DNA from: Candidatus Obscuribacterales bacterium
Lineage (GTDB): Bacteria > Cyanobacteriota > Vampirovibrionia > Obscuribacterales > Obscuribacteraceae
Assembly (NCBI GenBank): GCA_019747875.1
Contig: JAIEQI010000200.1
Location: 1 to 37,971 of the forward strand
DNA: 37,971 bases
Direction: 5' to 3'
Shown here: one piece after another, positions 15,810-23,946 of the stretch
Numbering within the stretch: the stretch's first letter is position 1
How the letters are laid out: each line of letters starts with the position of its first letter
Notes under the pieces: generated by a model
What the model was told of the DNA's origin: nothing
Seen by the model: the letters and a program-made list of their open reading frames with translations, nothing else
Database searches by the model: none
Translations under genes and position numbers: made by a program

Positions 15810-17435
15810 TTAGAAGTCACCCATGCCGGCGCCTGCTGGCATTGCTGACTTTTTTTCTTCAGGAATATCTACAACCAAAGCTTCGGTTGTGAGGAACATT
15901 CCTGCAATCGAGCTTGCGTATTGAACTGCGCAACGCTCAACCTTCGCCGGGTCGATAATACCAGCAGCTGACATATCGACGTATTCGAAGGAGATAGCGT
16001 TGAAGCCCATACCTTCCTTGTGCTCTTTCACTTTCTCGACAACGACTTCGCCGGAAAGACCAGCGTTGTCAGCGATTTGGCGAACTGGAGCTTCGAACGA
16101 CTTAACGACGATGTCGTAGCCGGTCTTTTCGTCACCAGTGAGAGTCTCTTTCCTCTTATCGAGAATCTTGCTGATGTGTAGGAGAGCTGTACCGCCGCCA
16201 GGAACGAATCCTTCTTCGACTGCTGCGCGAGTTGCGTTGAGAGCATCTTCGAAGCGGAGCTTGCGATCCTTGAGTTCGGTTTCGGTAGCGCCGCCGACTT
16301 TGATAACGGCTACGCCGCCAGCCAACTTAGCCAAACGCTCTTGGAGCTTTTCCTTGTCGAAATCTGAATCAGATTCTTCAATCTGACGCTTGATGACGTT
16401 GATACGCTTTTGAACTGCTTCTTTGGTGTCGTTGCCGGCAACGATTGTTGTCTTGTCCTTGTTGACGCGGACTTGACGTGCACGACCGAGCATGTCGATG
16501 GTGACGTTCTCGAGCTTGGTACCGCGCTCTTCGGAGATGACCTGACCACCGGTGAGGATAGCGATATCTTCGAGCATTGCTTTTCTGCGATCGCCGAAGC
16601 CAGGAGCTTTGACTGCGCAGCATGGCAATACTTTGCGGAGGTGGTTAACAACGAGGGTTGCCAGTGCTTCGCCTTCGATGTCCTCAGCGATTGCGAGGAG
16701 CGGACGGCCGGAGCGAGCAACTTTCTCGAGAACCGGAACGAGGTCAGCAAGGAGGTTGACCTTCTTGTCGACGCAGATCACGAATGGCTCTTCAAGAACT
16801 GCTTCCATGCGCTCAGGATCTGTGACGAAGTAAGCGGAAACATAACCCTTGTCGAATTGCATTCCTTCAACAACTTCAAGTTCGGTGTTGAGTGACTTGG
16901 ATTCTTCAACTGTGATAACGCCATCTTTGCCAACTTTTTCCATCGCATCAGCAATGATCTTGCCGAAGGACTCTTCGTTACCAGCTGAGATGGTGGCTAC
17001 TTGGGTGATAGCTGTTTTGCTTTCAACCGGTTTGGCCATCTTTTTGATTTCTTCAACAGCGTGTTCGCAAGCTTTTTGGATACCGCGACGGAGAACCATC
17101 GGGTTGGCACCAGCGGCGACGTTGCGGAGACCTTCTTTGACCATCGCTTGAGCGAGAACTGCAGCGGTGGTTGTGCCATCGCCTGCGCTGTCATTTGTCT
17201 TTACGCAAACTTCGCGAACGAGTTGTGCGCCTGCGTTTTCGAGCGCATCCGGAAGATCGATTTCCTTAGCGATTGTGACACCATCATTTACGATTTGTGG
17301 TGCGCCGAACTTCTTCTCGAGAACGACATTGCGTCCAGCTGGTCCGAGTGTCAGCTTTACTGTATTAGCAACAGCATCGACACCACGCTCAAGAGCGCGA
17401 CGTGCTGTTTCATCATAAATTATTTGCTTAGCCAT
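15810..17435 (-). CDS. groL: Chaperonin GroEL (60 kDa)
   Basis: ATP-driven folding chamber subunit, 541 residues, full length. The sequence follows GroEL throughout: MAKQIIYDETARRALERG, TLGPAGRNVVLEKKFGAP, nucleotide-binding GDGTTT (85-90), the apical domain, and PGGGTALLHIS near residue 415. The C-terminus ends PAGAGMGDF rather than the repeated GGM tail of E. coli. It is downstream of groES with an 80-bp gap in one operon. Codons look like those of a highly expressed gene, which creates long open frames on the opposite strand that are not genes. Confidence 0.99.
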   Translation of the reverse strand: MAKQIIYDETARRALERGVDAVANTVKLTLGPAGRNVVLEKKFGAPQIVNDGVTIAKEIDLPDALENAGAQLVREVCVKTNDSAGDGTTTAAVLAQAMVKEGLRNVAAGANPMVLRRGIQKACEHAVEEIKKMAKPVESKTAITQVATISAGNEESFGKIIADAMEKVGKDGVITVEESKSLNTELEVVEGMQFDKGYVSAYFVTDPERMEAVLEEPFVICVDKKVNLLADLVPVLEKVARSGRPLLAIAEDIEGEALATLVVNHLRKVLPCCAVKAPGFGDRRKAMLEDIAILTGGQVISEERGTKLENVTIDMLGRARQVRVNKDKTTIVAGNDTKEAVQKRINVIKRQIEESDSDFDKEKLQERLAKLAGGVAVIKVGGATETELKDRKLRFEDALNATRAAVEEGFVPGGGTALLHISKILDKRKETLTGDEKTGYDIVVKSFEAPVRQIADNAGLSGEVVVEKVKEHKEGMGFNAISFEYVDMSAAGIIDPAKVERCAVQYASSIAGMFLTTEALVVDIPEEKKSAMPAGAGMGDF

Positions 17436-17515
17436 ATGTCCGAAATTCTCTCCTATGGTTGCGCTTACGCGCAGTTTTTATGTGTGTGTTCAACAAAAGG
17501 ACTATGGGTGAATCT

Positions 17516-17827
17516 TTAGCCGATTACAGCGAGGATGTCACGCTCAGCGAGAATCAAATATTCAACGCCTTCGATTTTGACCTCGGTTCCGGAGTATTTT
17601 GCAAAAAGAACCTTGTCGCCGACTTTCAATTCCATCGGTTGGCGGTTGCCCTTTTCGTCGAACTTTCCAGGTCCAACTGCCAGAACTTCAGCTTGTTGCG
17701 GCTTTTCTTTGGCAGTATCCGGAAGAACGATTCCACCGGCGGTTTTCTCTTCAGCCTCGAGCTTCTTGACGATAACTCGGTCTGCGAGCGGTTTCAGATT
17801 CATTTTAGTAGCAGCAGAAGTAGCCAA
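17516..17827 (-). CDS. groS: Co-chaperonin GroES (10 kDa)
   Basis: Lid of the GroEL chamber, 103 residues. Seen: MNLKPLADRVIVKKLEAEEK, the mobile loop EEKTAGGIVLPDTAKEKP, EVLAVGPG, VGDKVLFAKYSGTEV, and the end EYLILAERDILAVIG. The protein is eight residues longer than usual at the N-terminus because the best start is TTG at 17827, eight bases downstream of a perfect AGGAGG. The conventional start would be ATG at 17803, which has no ribosome site. It is the first gene of the groES-groEL operon. Confidence 0.98.
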   Translation of the reverse strand: MATSAATKMNLKPLADRVIVKKLEAEEKTAGGIVLPDTAKEKPQQAEVLAVGPGKFDEKGNRQPMELKVGDKVLFAKYSGTEVKIEGVEYLILAERDILAVIG

Positions 17828-17835
17828 TGGTCTAA

Positions 17836-17841
17836 CCTCCT
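17836..17841 (-). promoter_or_regulatory. Perfect Shine-Dalgarno AGGAGG that sets the groES start at TTG
   Basis: AGGAGG on the minus strand lies 8 nt before TTG 17827. The conventional Met (ATG 17803) is 32 nt further and has no site of its own, so the TTG-initiated form should be made. Confidence 0.75.
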
Positions 17842-17849
17842 ATCACGAT

Positions 17850-17876
17850 TAACCATCGAACCGGACAGAGTGCGAA
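17850..17876. promoter_or_regulatory. Degenerate CIRCE-like element upstream of groES
   Basis: Reading on the minus strand, TTCGCACTC (17876-17868) matches 8 of 9 bases of the CIRCE left arm TTAGCACTC. After exactly 9 bases, CGATGGTTA matches the right arm GAGTGCTAA at only 4 of 9. The position in the groES leader is right for HrcA control, but the right arm is too poor to claim a working operator. Confidence 0.25.
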
Positions 17877-18135
17877 CCTCAACCTCACTGACGCGAAATT
17901 TGGGAGTCGTACTCTTTACATAGAGAAGTCTAACGACCGTAGCGCAGTCACCCGTTGACTTTTCACTTTTTTCTTATAAAGCCCGTTGCGAAAAAACACG
18001 TTGGAGGCGCATAGACCGCCAGGTTAGCGCTGCTTAATAGAAGCCTGGCGTTAGGCGGGGCTGACTACCACGAGTCTTTCATCAGATTTCGCCGGTTGAT
18101 ACCGGGTTGAATCGTAAGCGCCCCCAGCGGAATGC
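17877..18135. other. Intergenic region between groES and the TPR kinase gene, with a hairpin
   Basis: Both neighbours are on the minus strand. CGCCAGG (18017-18023) pairs with CCTGGCG (18044-18050) over a 20-nt loop, and further GCC/GGC pairing is possible outside it. On the minus strand this is followed some 25 bp later by TTTTTT (about 17991-17996). It may end the kinase transcript. No promoter of good quality was found for groES by eye. Confidence 0.4.
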
Positions 18136-21093
18136 TCACGGCAGGCCCAATTCCTTACGCAGCGAATCTCGCTGACTCATAAACTCGTCACGGGCAGGGA
18201 GAAGCTCATAAGCACGCTTGAAAAGGTCCAATGCCTCTTTGGTCTTGCCTACCTTCCGCTTCAACTGCGCGCATACAGCATAGAGATTTGAAATTCCACC
18301 GACAAAGTTCGAGTCATCAGAACTCGGCTGACCGACAAAGTTCAGGGAATCAGAAACTTTCCTCAGCAGGCGGTCAACTTCAAGATCGGCTTTGGAGACG
18401 TCGGGGTCACCGAGGTATGTCGATAGATAATTGGCCCCCCGCTGGGTAAGATACAAAACCTTCCAGGTCTCAGGTTTAGCCGCCTTGCGATCTGTTTCTA
18501 TAAGCTGTTCAAGCTCAATCACATCCTTATGTGAAAGCTTCCGGGCAGAAGGGATATCGCCCTTGCGCATAAAAAACTCAAACAAGGCATGATCAAGAAG
18601 ATAATGCTCCGCATTCGGCTCCTTCCGAAGTGCATCTTGGGCATAAGCCTTTTCAAGTACTTGTTCAACCTTTTTGAGATCCCCTTTGGCAAAGTAACAA
18701 AGAGCAATGCCGTATTGCAATACGATGGACCCGTGATAGTAGTCCTTCTGTTTGGCAATCTCTTTTACTGCCGATTCGTACTCCGCAATAGCCTCATCAG
18801 TTCTTCCCAAACCACGCAGACTATGAGCCCTTGACCCCATTGTAAGTGCCACATTAAAGCGAAGTTCCTTATCATTACTATTCAATAGGGCTTTGCTTAA
18901 CCTGTCGAACTTCGCATCGTCCTCTGGTTTATTACCGATCTCTGCATCTAAGGCTCTCATAAACTCACCTTGATTTGGAACTGTGATCAGCCTTGTTACT
19001 TCTTGCGCCGTCTTCTGCAGATCAATATCACTTTCATGCTCAACTGCATAAGCAAGACGGTCAACAGCGATCTGAACTAGCACTGGCGGACCGCTTGCCG
19101 CATCAGTTTGTGCGATTGGCACTATTTGCTTATAGATCTTGTTCGCCTCGTTAAGCTGACCATCTCTAATGAAAGCTTGAGCAAGTAAAGCACGCGCAAC
19201 CAGCCATGGTGCCTCGTGTGGATTTTTCCCAGCCCACAGCTCGGTCGGGGACAAAAACTCTATAGTGTATTTTTGCAAACCAAGTGCATTAAGAGCTGGC
19301 GCTGTGTCTGAGAGCATCCTAAGACTCCGCGCATAGACCTGCAATCGTCCATCACGCTCGCTCCGCAACAATTGTGCAGCTCGTTCATACCTTTGCTTGG
19401 CAGCTGCATCCATTTTCTGGCGTCTATAAACATCGCCAATGGTAATATCAGCGTTGTACCTTGCACCTGGTTCTACGATGCGATCGGCAACAAGATCCAA
19501 CTTTTGAGAATAGGCTAATGCCTGCGCGTTGTACCCGCGAATAATGCTAGCGGCAATCAGAAGATGGTAGGACTCAGCAAGAAATTCGTTTTTCAGCTCT
19601 GCATTTCCTTTGGTCGAAGCTGCATCAGCCATAATCATCTCGGCCTTTTTGAAATCAAGATCAGCAACCGCCATCCTGAGTAAGATGCGGTAGTAATGGT
19701 AAATATTGCGACGTTCCTTATTTAAGAATACGCTGTCGCTAAAACTACTGTTTTTGAGAATCGAGATCTTTTGCCGCAATTCGGCTTCCATATTCTTTTT
19801 GAGATCATCACCAAAGCCAATGTCGCCAAGCGCATTCCTCAGAACAGTCATGTCTCTATAAGCAATACTTATCTGGGAAACAACTTCATCTGGTGTTTGA
19901 ATGTCTTTTGAATAGTGATGCAAAAGGTAGGAGTGGTTTTCTTGTAACCACTGATACATCAAGTGCATGTTCCCACGAATTGCTTCCTTAGTCGAAGCCG
20001 GATTTGCCAACTCCAGCTTCGAGTAACTGCGCCCCTGCAATCCTTTTTTTTCGGCAGCCTCAATGGCAATACGTTTAGCGCGTTCCTGTTCCTGAACAAG
20101 CTGTTTTAGAAAATAGAATCCGGCTATAAGAACAACCACAACGGCTAAAGAAAGCAGAACTTTCTTGGAGACTCTGAAGCTACCTTCCGGCTGAACAGAC
20201 TCTAGTGCCTGCCTTAGTTCCGCCGCACTGGAGTATCTCTCGGACGGATCCTTTTTCATGCATTTGATCAGCACATCTTCGAACTGCCGAGATATTGGTG
20301 CTTTTGATTTCACCTGAGTAAGCATGGTGTTCAAATGGTTATTCATGATCGCATAATCGCTCTCTGCCATCATAGGCGGTGCACCACATAGGGCTTCGTA
20401 CATTACACAGCCAAGCGAATAAATATCCGACCGAGGATCCGCTTTTTCTCCACGACACTGCTCGGGGCTCATGTAATTCGGTGTTCCGATCAACGTTCCT
20501 TGCTGTGTGAGCTGTTGCTGAACGCTGGCATCGTCTCGCCTGAAGGTACCGAAATCGAGTATCTTCACAATCTCATCCCCGTCATCGTCTTGGTTGACGA
20601 TCATCAAATTGCTCGGTTTGATGTCGCGATGGATCACCCCTCGCTCATGTGCATAACTTAGTCCAAGGCAAACCTGCTCAAAGATCTCCTGCGCGCGGGT
20701 CGGCGAAATCGCTCCAGATTCCAGAATCTGAGCAAGGGTTTTCCCTTCCAGATATTCCAGAACCATGTAAGGCAATCCCTCCGGTGACTTTCCAAAGGAC
20801 AAAAACTTGACCACATTTTTGTGGTTGAAGGAATTAAGAAGCTCAGCCTCGTTGTGAAAACGCTTGAGCGCCTGCTCAGCATCAGCCTGATTCAAATCCA
20901 AGATCTTCACCGCGACAAAAGTATCAAGCAATCGATGCTTTGCTAAATAGACGCGCGAATTTGCCCCCTTACCAATCAGGCGCAGAAGCTCTAATCGCTC
21001 GTCAATAATAGGCAGTGCATCTGAGCCGTCTGAAGCGATCGTATATGCTACTCCTTCTTTTTGGCGCCCCAGTTCGGGACAGCCCTCATCCAT
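18136..21093 (-). CDS. Membrane-anchored Hanks-type Ser/Thr kinase with long TPR region
   Basis: 985 residues. All kinase motifs are intact: Gly loop IGKGANSRVYLA (40-51), Lys63 in VAVKIL, HRDIKPSN (155-162), DFG (180-182), and GTPNYMSPEQ. A single membrane segment at about 311-329 (VLLSLAVVVVLIAGFYFL) is followed by about 650 residues of helical TPR-type repeats, such as YERAAQLLRSERDGR, RTDEAIAEYESAVKEIAKQK and TKEALDLFKRAYELLPARD near the end. The kinase would face the cytoplasm and the TPR region the periplasm if the segment spans once. The ATG at 21093 lies 46 bp inside the upstream GAF-GGDEF gene in another frame, so the two are one transcript and probably coupled. No extracellular PASTA-type sensor. 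Confidence 0.95.
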   Translation of the reverse strand: MDEGCPELGRQKEGVAYTIASDGSDALPIIDERLELLRLIGKGANSRVYLAKHRLLDTFVAVKILDLNQADAEQALKRFHNEAELLNSFNHKNVVKFLSFGKSPEGLPYMVLEYLEGKTLAQILESGAISPTRAQEIFEQVCLGLSYAHERGVIHRDIKPSNLMIVNQDDDGDEIVKILDFGTFRRDDASVQQQLTQQGTLIGTPNYMSPEQCRGEKADPRSDIYSLGCVMYEALCGAPPMMAESDYAIMNNHLNTMLTQVKSKAPISRQFEDVLIKCMKKDPSERYSSAAELRQALESVQPEGSFRVSKKVLLSLAVVVVLIAGFYFLKQLVQEQERAKRIAIEAAEKKGLQGRSYSKLELANPASTKEAIRGNMHLMYQWLQENHSYLLHHYSKDIQTPDEVVSQISIAYRDMTVLRNALGDIGFGDDLKKNMEAELRQKISILKNSSFSDSVFLNKERRNIYHYYRILLRMAVADLDFKKAEMIMADAASTKGNAELKNEFLAESYHLLIAASIIRGYNAQALAYSQKLDLVADRIVEPGARYNADITIGDVYRRQKMDAAAKQRYERAAQLLRSERDGRLQVYARSLRMLSDTAPALNALGLQKYTIEFLSPTELWAGKNPHEAPWLVARALLAQAFIRDGQLNEANKIYKQIVPIAQTDAASGPPVLVQIAVDRLAYAVEHESDIDLQKTAQEVTRLITVPNQGEFMRALDAEIGNKPEDDAKFDRLSKALLNSNDKELRFNVALTMGSRAHSLRGLGRTDEAIAEYESAVKEIAKQKDYYHGSIVLQYGIALCYFAKGDLKKVEQVLEKAYAQDALRKEPNAEHYLLDHALFEFFMRKGDIPSARKLSHKDVIELEQLIETDRKAAKPETWKVLYLTQRGANYLSTYLGDPDVSKADLEVDRLLRKVSDSLNFVGQPSSDDSNFVGGISNLYAVCAQLKRKVGKTKEALDLFKRAYELLPARDEFMSQRDSLRKELGLP

Positions 21094-22709
21094 GGCGCAT
21101 ATTCTTGCGGAACTTGCAATCTACTGTTGAGTTTTGATTGGCGTTCACTTAATACAGCCAAACGTGCCTGCCTTGCCAGATCATCCCAGGAGATGTGGTC
21201 GGCCGGTGTCATACCGGTTTCAGCAAGCTTGACTCGATCCCGCCCTTCAAATTTCGCGATATCGAGAGCTTGCTCGGCTGATTTTACCAGGACATTGGGG
21301 TCCTCGCCATTTTCCGGGAAGGTGGACATGCCTATCGATACAGTTACCAAACCCACACCCGGCGCTGACTCCGCCCGAATCTTGGCTCTTAAACGGTCAG
21401 CCACCTCGGTGGCGCTAACGCGAGACGTTTCCGGCAGAATGACAGCAAATTCCTGCGAACCAAATCGACACGGGATATCTATATCACGCAAACAGGTCTT
21501 CACAAGCCTCGCCACATGCTTTATTGCCTCGTCCCCCTTGCCGGGACCAAGGAGCTCATTTACGCGCGTTAAATGGTCAATATCAATGCGCAAAATGGCG
21601 AAATTATGTTTGTGTCGTTGTGACCGCTCCAATTCTTTCGTGATGCTTTCGCTGAAATGATATGGATTGTACAGACCCGTATGAGCATCCTGCACGGTCT
21701 GAGAAGTGGCCGTTTCATGAGTCAGAGCTATATTGAGGGCAGTCCCCACTTGTTGCGAAAGTGATTCCAGCAAGTCAATCTGTTCTCTATGAAAGCCACG
21801 CATATCCTGCGAGAAGAGCATAAGCACACCCATTATGTTGTGTTCATGCATAATCGGCACTGCCAGGGTTGAATTAAACATACCGCCGCCTGTCGATCGT
21901 GGAAGACGTAACTGAATGCTCGTTGCATCACTGGCGTATTCGGTCTTAGCGCTCATCACACAGCGTCCAGCAAAAGTATCTTCCAAAGAGAGATCGAAAC
22001 TATTCATCGAATTGCCATCGAGCCCTTTGAATGCGGCAATTGAAAACTGCTTGCGCGCGCGGTCCAACAATAAGATCGCACAGTGTGGCGTGTTGGCTAG
22101 AATCAGCGATGTATCGGCAGCAATTTGCAGAACGTCGGCAACCTTGAGAGAGCTTCCGCTGAGAGCGACACTTGTTTTATATAAAGTTCCAAGTCGCTCA
22201 CGTTCATATTCACTGCGACCAAAGAGAATTGCATTTGCAACGGCAACTGCCACAAGATCTGCCATATGGCGAAACAAATCAATCATAGACAGAACTGCAG
22301 GATCCCGAACATCAATTAATACGGCACCGACAAGTAGATTTGATGCAATCAACGGCAATCCCATTTGTCCGCCACTATTCTCACGCTTCATAATCACGGC
22401 ACTGAGGTCTGGAGCTTGATTGATACCGGAATAAGTAACAGCCTGTCTTTTCTGAACAACGGACTTTAACGCGCTCTCGGCGGAGAAGGACAAGACACGA
22501 AGCTGATCGGCGGTTCCTTCTGTGTAACCCCTTTGAGTCATCAACTTAAGCGAAAGACTTTCGTTGTCTGATAGAAAAATAGCAACTTTGGCATCTCCCC
22601 CTAGCTCGGAGAATTGCGCGGCGGCACTTTCAAGAACATCTCGCAGACGCAAAGAGCCGTTGAGTGTCTTGACCATTTGCAGCAAACGCTGCATCAAGTT
22701 ACCGTCCAT
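21048..22709 (-). CDS. GAF-GAF-GGDEF protein with degenerate active site (GSQEF) and intact I-site
   Basis: 553 residues, cytoplasmic. Two GAF-like domains at about 1-160 and 175-335 are followed by a GGDEF domain (about 350-510). The GGDEF domain keeps the metal-site region RIDIDHLTRVNELLG, but the signature is GSQEF (417-421) instead of GG[D/E]EF, so diguanylate cyclase activity is doubtful. The RxxD inhibitory site is present as RDID (408-411), exactly five residues before GSQEF, as in c-di-GMP-binding cyclases. Loss of A-site with retained I-site is the pattern of c-di-GMP receptors. ATG at 22709 has AGGGA six bases upstream. The stop lies inside the TPR kinase gene (46-bp overlap), suggesting the two products work together. 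GAF ligands unknown. Confidence 0.93.
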   Translation of the reverse strand: MDGNLMQRLLQMVKTLNGSLRLRDVLESAAAQFSELGGDAKVAIFLSDNESLSLKLMTQRGYTEGTADQLRVLSFSAESALKSVVQKRQAVTYSGINQAPDLSAVIMKRENSGGQMGLPLIASNLLVGAVLIDVRDPAVLSMIDLFRHMADLVAVAVANAILFGRSEYERERLGTLYKTSVALSGSSLKVADVLQIAADTSLILANTPHCAILLLDRARKQFSIAAFKGLDGNSMNSFDLSLEDTFAGRCVMSAKTEYASDATSIQLRLPRSTGGGMFNSTLAVPIMHEHNIMGVLMLFSQDMRGFHREQIDLLESLSQQVGTALNIALTHETATSQTVQDAHTGLYNPYHFSESITKELERSQRHKHNFAILRIDIDHLTRVNELLGPGKGDEAIKHVARLVKTCLRDIDIPCRFGSQEFAVILPETSRVSATEVADRLRAKIRAESAPGVGLVTVSIGMSTFPENGEDPNVLVKSAEQALDIAKFEGRDRVKLAETGMTPADHISWDDLARQARLAVLSERQSKLNSRLQVPQEYAPWMRAVPNWGAKKKE

Positions 22710-22816
22710 GTTATTTCCCTAAAAAAAGACTATTCATCATTGGAGTATCCACAAACCGAGAGAAACTAAACGTGGCTAATCAGCTAAACTGTCCTGAACG
22801 TCTGTCCCTGCTTACC

Positions 22817-22822
22817 AAGGAG
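22817..22822 (+). promoter_or_regulatory. Shine-Dalgarno AAGGAG for the HIT protein TTG start
   Basis: AAGGAG lies 6 nt upstream of TTG 22829. The resulting protein starts five residues before NCIFCKIV, where HIT proteins normally begin. The in-frame GTG at 22772 would add 19 residues with no family support. Confidence 0.7.
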
Positions 22823-22828
22823 TGGAAA

Positions 22829-23173
22829 TTGGCTAAAGATCCAAACTGTATTTTTTGCAAGATAGTGGCTGGAGAGATTCCTGCAAAGTTAGTAAAAGAA
22901 AGCGAAAAATTCGTTGCATTCAACGATATCAACGCTCAAGCGCCCAAGCACCTCCTCCTTATTCCGAAAGAGCATTACGCGAACATCACTGAAATTCGAG
23001 ATAGCAATTTATTGGGTGAACTTTTCCTGGCAGCCGGAGATCTGGCAAAGGAACAGGGATTACATGATGGATTTCGCCTGGTCGTCAATACTGGAGCTGA
23101 TGGCGGGCAAACGGTGTTTCATTTGCATATCCATATATTAGGTGGAAGAGCAATGAATTGGCCACCAGGCTAA
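22829..23173 (+). CDS. HIT family (histidine triad) nucleotide hydrolase
   Basis: HinT/PKCI-type protein, about 114 residues, usual length. Members hydrolyse purine nucleoside phosphoramidates or adenylates. Seen: N-terminal NCIFCKIVAGEIPAK with the CxxC pair Cys7/Cys10, FNDINAQAPKHLLLIPKEH, and the histidine triad FHLHIHILGGR (His98, His100, His102). The first position of the usual HVHLHVLG pattern reads HLHIHILG, which is conservative. Start set at TTG by ribosome site and family alignment. Divergent from the GAF-GGDEF gene, so a promoter for both should lie in 22710-22815; none stands out. Physiological substrate unknown. Confidence 0.94.
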   Translation: MAKDPNCIFCKIVAGEIPAKLVKESEKFVAFNDINAQAPKHLLLIPKEHYANITEIRDSNLLGELFLAAGDLAKEQGLHDGFRLVVNTGADGGQTVFHLHIHILGGRAMNWPPG

Positions 23174-23488
23174 AGCTTTGTCCTGAAAGGATTTTCCAAT
23201 ACAACTGTTAGCATGCGCATTTGAATGCAGGGAAATCCCTCGTACCAGTTGAGTCCCGGACTGCTCAGCCACATCCCAGGCGTAATTCCCCAAAAGCTTT
23301 TAGCCTAAACGTTTTCCGAAATATTTTTCAGTGCCATTTTTGTAAAGTAGCTACCGTTTTACGCCTCTTGGAAACGGGTATGTAATTGGCAGGAAAGAAG
23401 GCGCGTTTGTGGCGCGGAAATAGCGGAAGGAAGAGAGGGGGGCGAGAGCTCAGCGAACTTCTGGAGCGTCTAAATTGAGGGTACGGTA
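23174..23488. other. Intergenic region with purine-rich leader before the small Trp-rich gene
   Basis: No ORF is supported. There is a small hairpin CCGTTT (23354-23359) / AAACGG (23372-23377). From about 23390 to 23460 the plus strand is almost all A and G, with a G6 run; this may be a structured or unusually long 5' leader of the 70-residue gene. No known riboswitch motif was recognised. Confidence 0.4.
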
Positions 23489-23701
23489 ATGGCTACGGCT
23501 ACCAGGCAGAAGAAGGATCAGGTTTTGTGGATGGCGGATTGCTACAGCCTGGCAAAACGGTTTCCCAACCCGCATACATGGCTTGCATTGCTTGAGCAGG
23601 AGCAATCAGATCATGAAAAGATAAATCCATTCCACTATTGGCTATGGATGGAAATTTGGAAAGCAGCACAAACCTGCGCGCCCGAAGAGGAGGGCTGCTA
23701 A
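23489..23701 (+). CDS. Small Trp-rich protein of unknown function
   Basis: 70 residues starting MATATRQKKDQVLWMADCY. Five Trp, several His and Tyr, two Cys near the ends and an acidic tail (CAPEEEGC). It has neither a signal peptide nor a membrane segment. Possible motif: HTWLALLEQEQSDHEKINPF. No family recognised. Support for a real gene: ATG start after a long purine-rich leader, and an intrinsic terminator 38 bp after the stop on the same strand. The ribosome site is weak (GAGGG about eight bases upstream). Fold and role unknown. Confidence 0.6.
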   Translation: MATATRQKKDQVLWMADCYSLAKRFPNPHTWLALLEQEQSDHEKINPFHYWLWMEIWKAAQTCAPEEEGC

Positions 23702-23739
23702 CAAATATCGTGTCTTTGTTCGTTTTCGAGACTCTAACT

Positions 23740-23775
23740 GAGGCTCGGGTGTGTATGCCCGAGTCTCTTCTTTTT
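23740..23775 (+). terminator. Intrinsic terminator after the small Trp-rich gene
   Basis: GAGGCTCGGG (23740-23749) pairs with CCCGAGTCTC (23758-23767), 10 bp with one G-U pair, over an 8-nt loop, followed directly by TTCTTTTT (23768-23775). A textbook Rho-independent terminator. Confidence 0.9.
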
Positions 23776-23946
23776 GGTATATTTATTTCGAATTTTGGGT
23801 ACGCGAACGCGAATGTCCACATAGTAATTTAGACTTGATACAGTCAAGTTTTGAGATCTATTGGAAAACCGAGTCAGAATGCCGCACCTGAGTCGCGAGA
23901 ATCGAAGCTAATCTGTGTTGTACTTACAAACTAACAGCAAAACAAA

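Noticed and set aside
16410..17519. Long plus-strand frames (161 and 172 codons) opposite groEL/groES
   Set aside because: They result from the strong codon bias of groEL; no motif or start signal supports them.
21061..21660. 199-codon frame opposite the GAF-GGDEF gene
   Set aside because: Shadow of a well-supported gene; Ser/Arg-rich translation with no domain.
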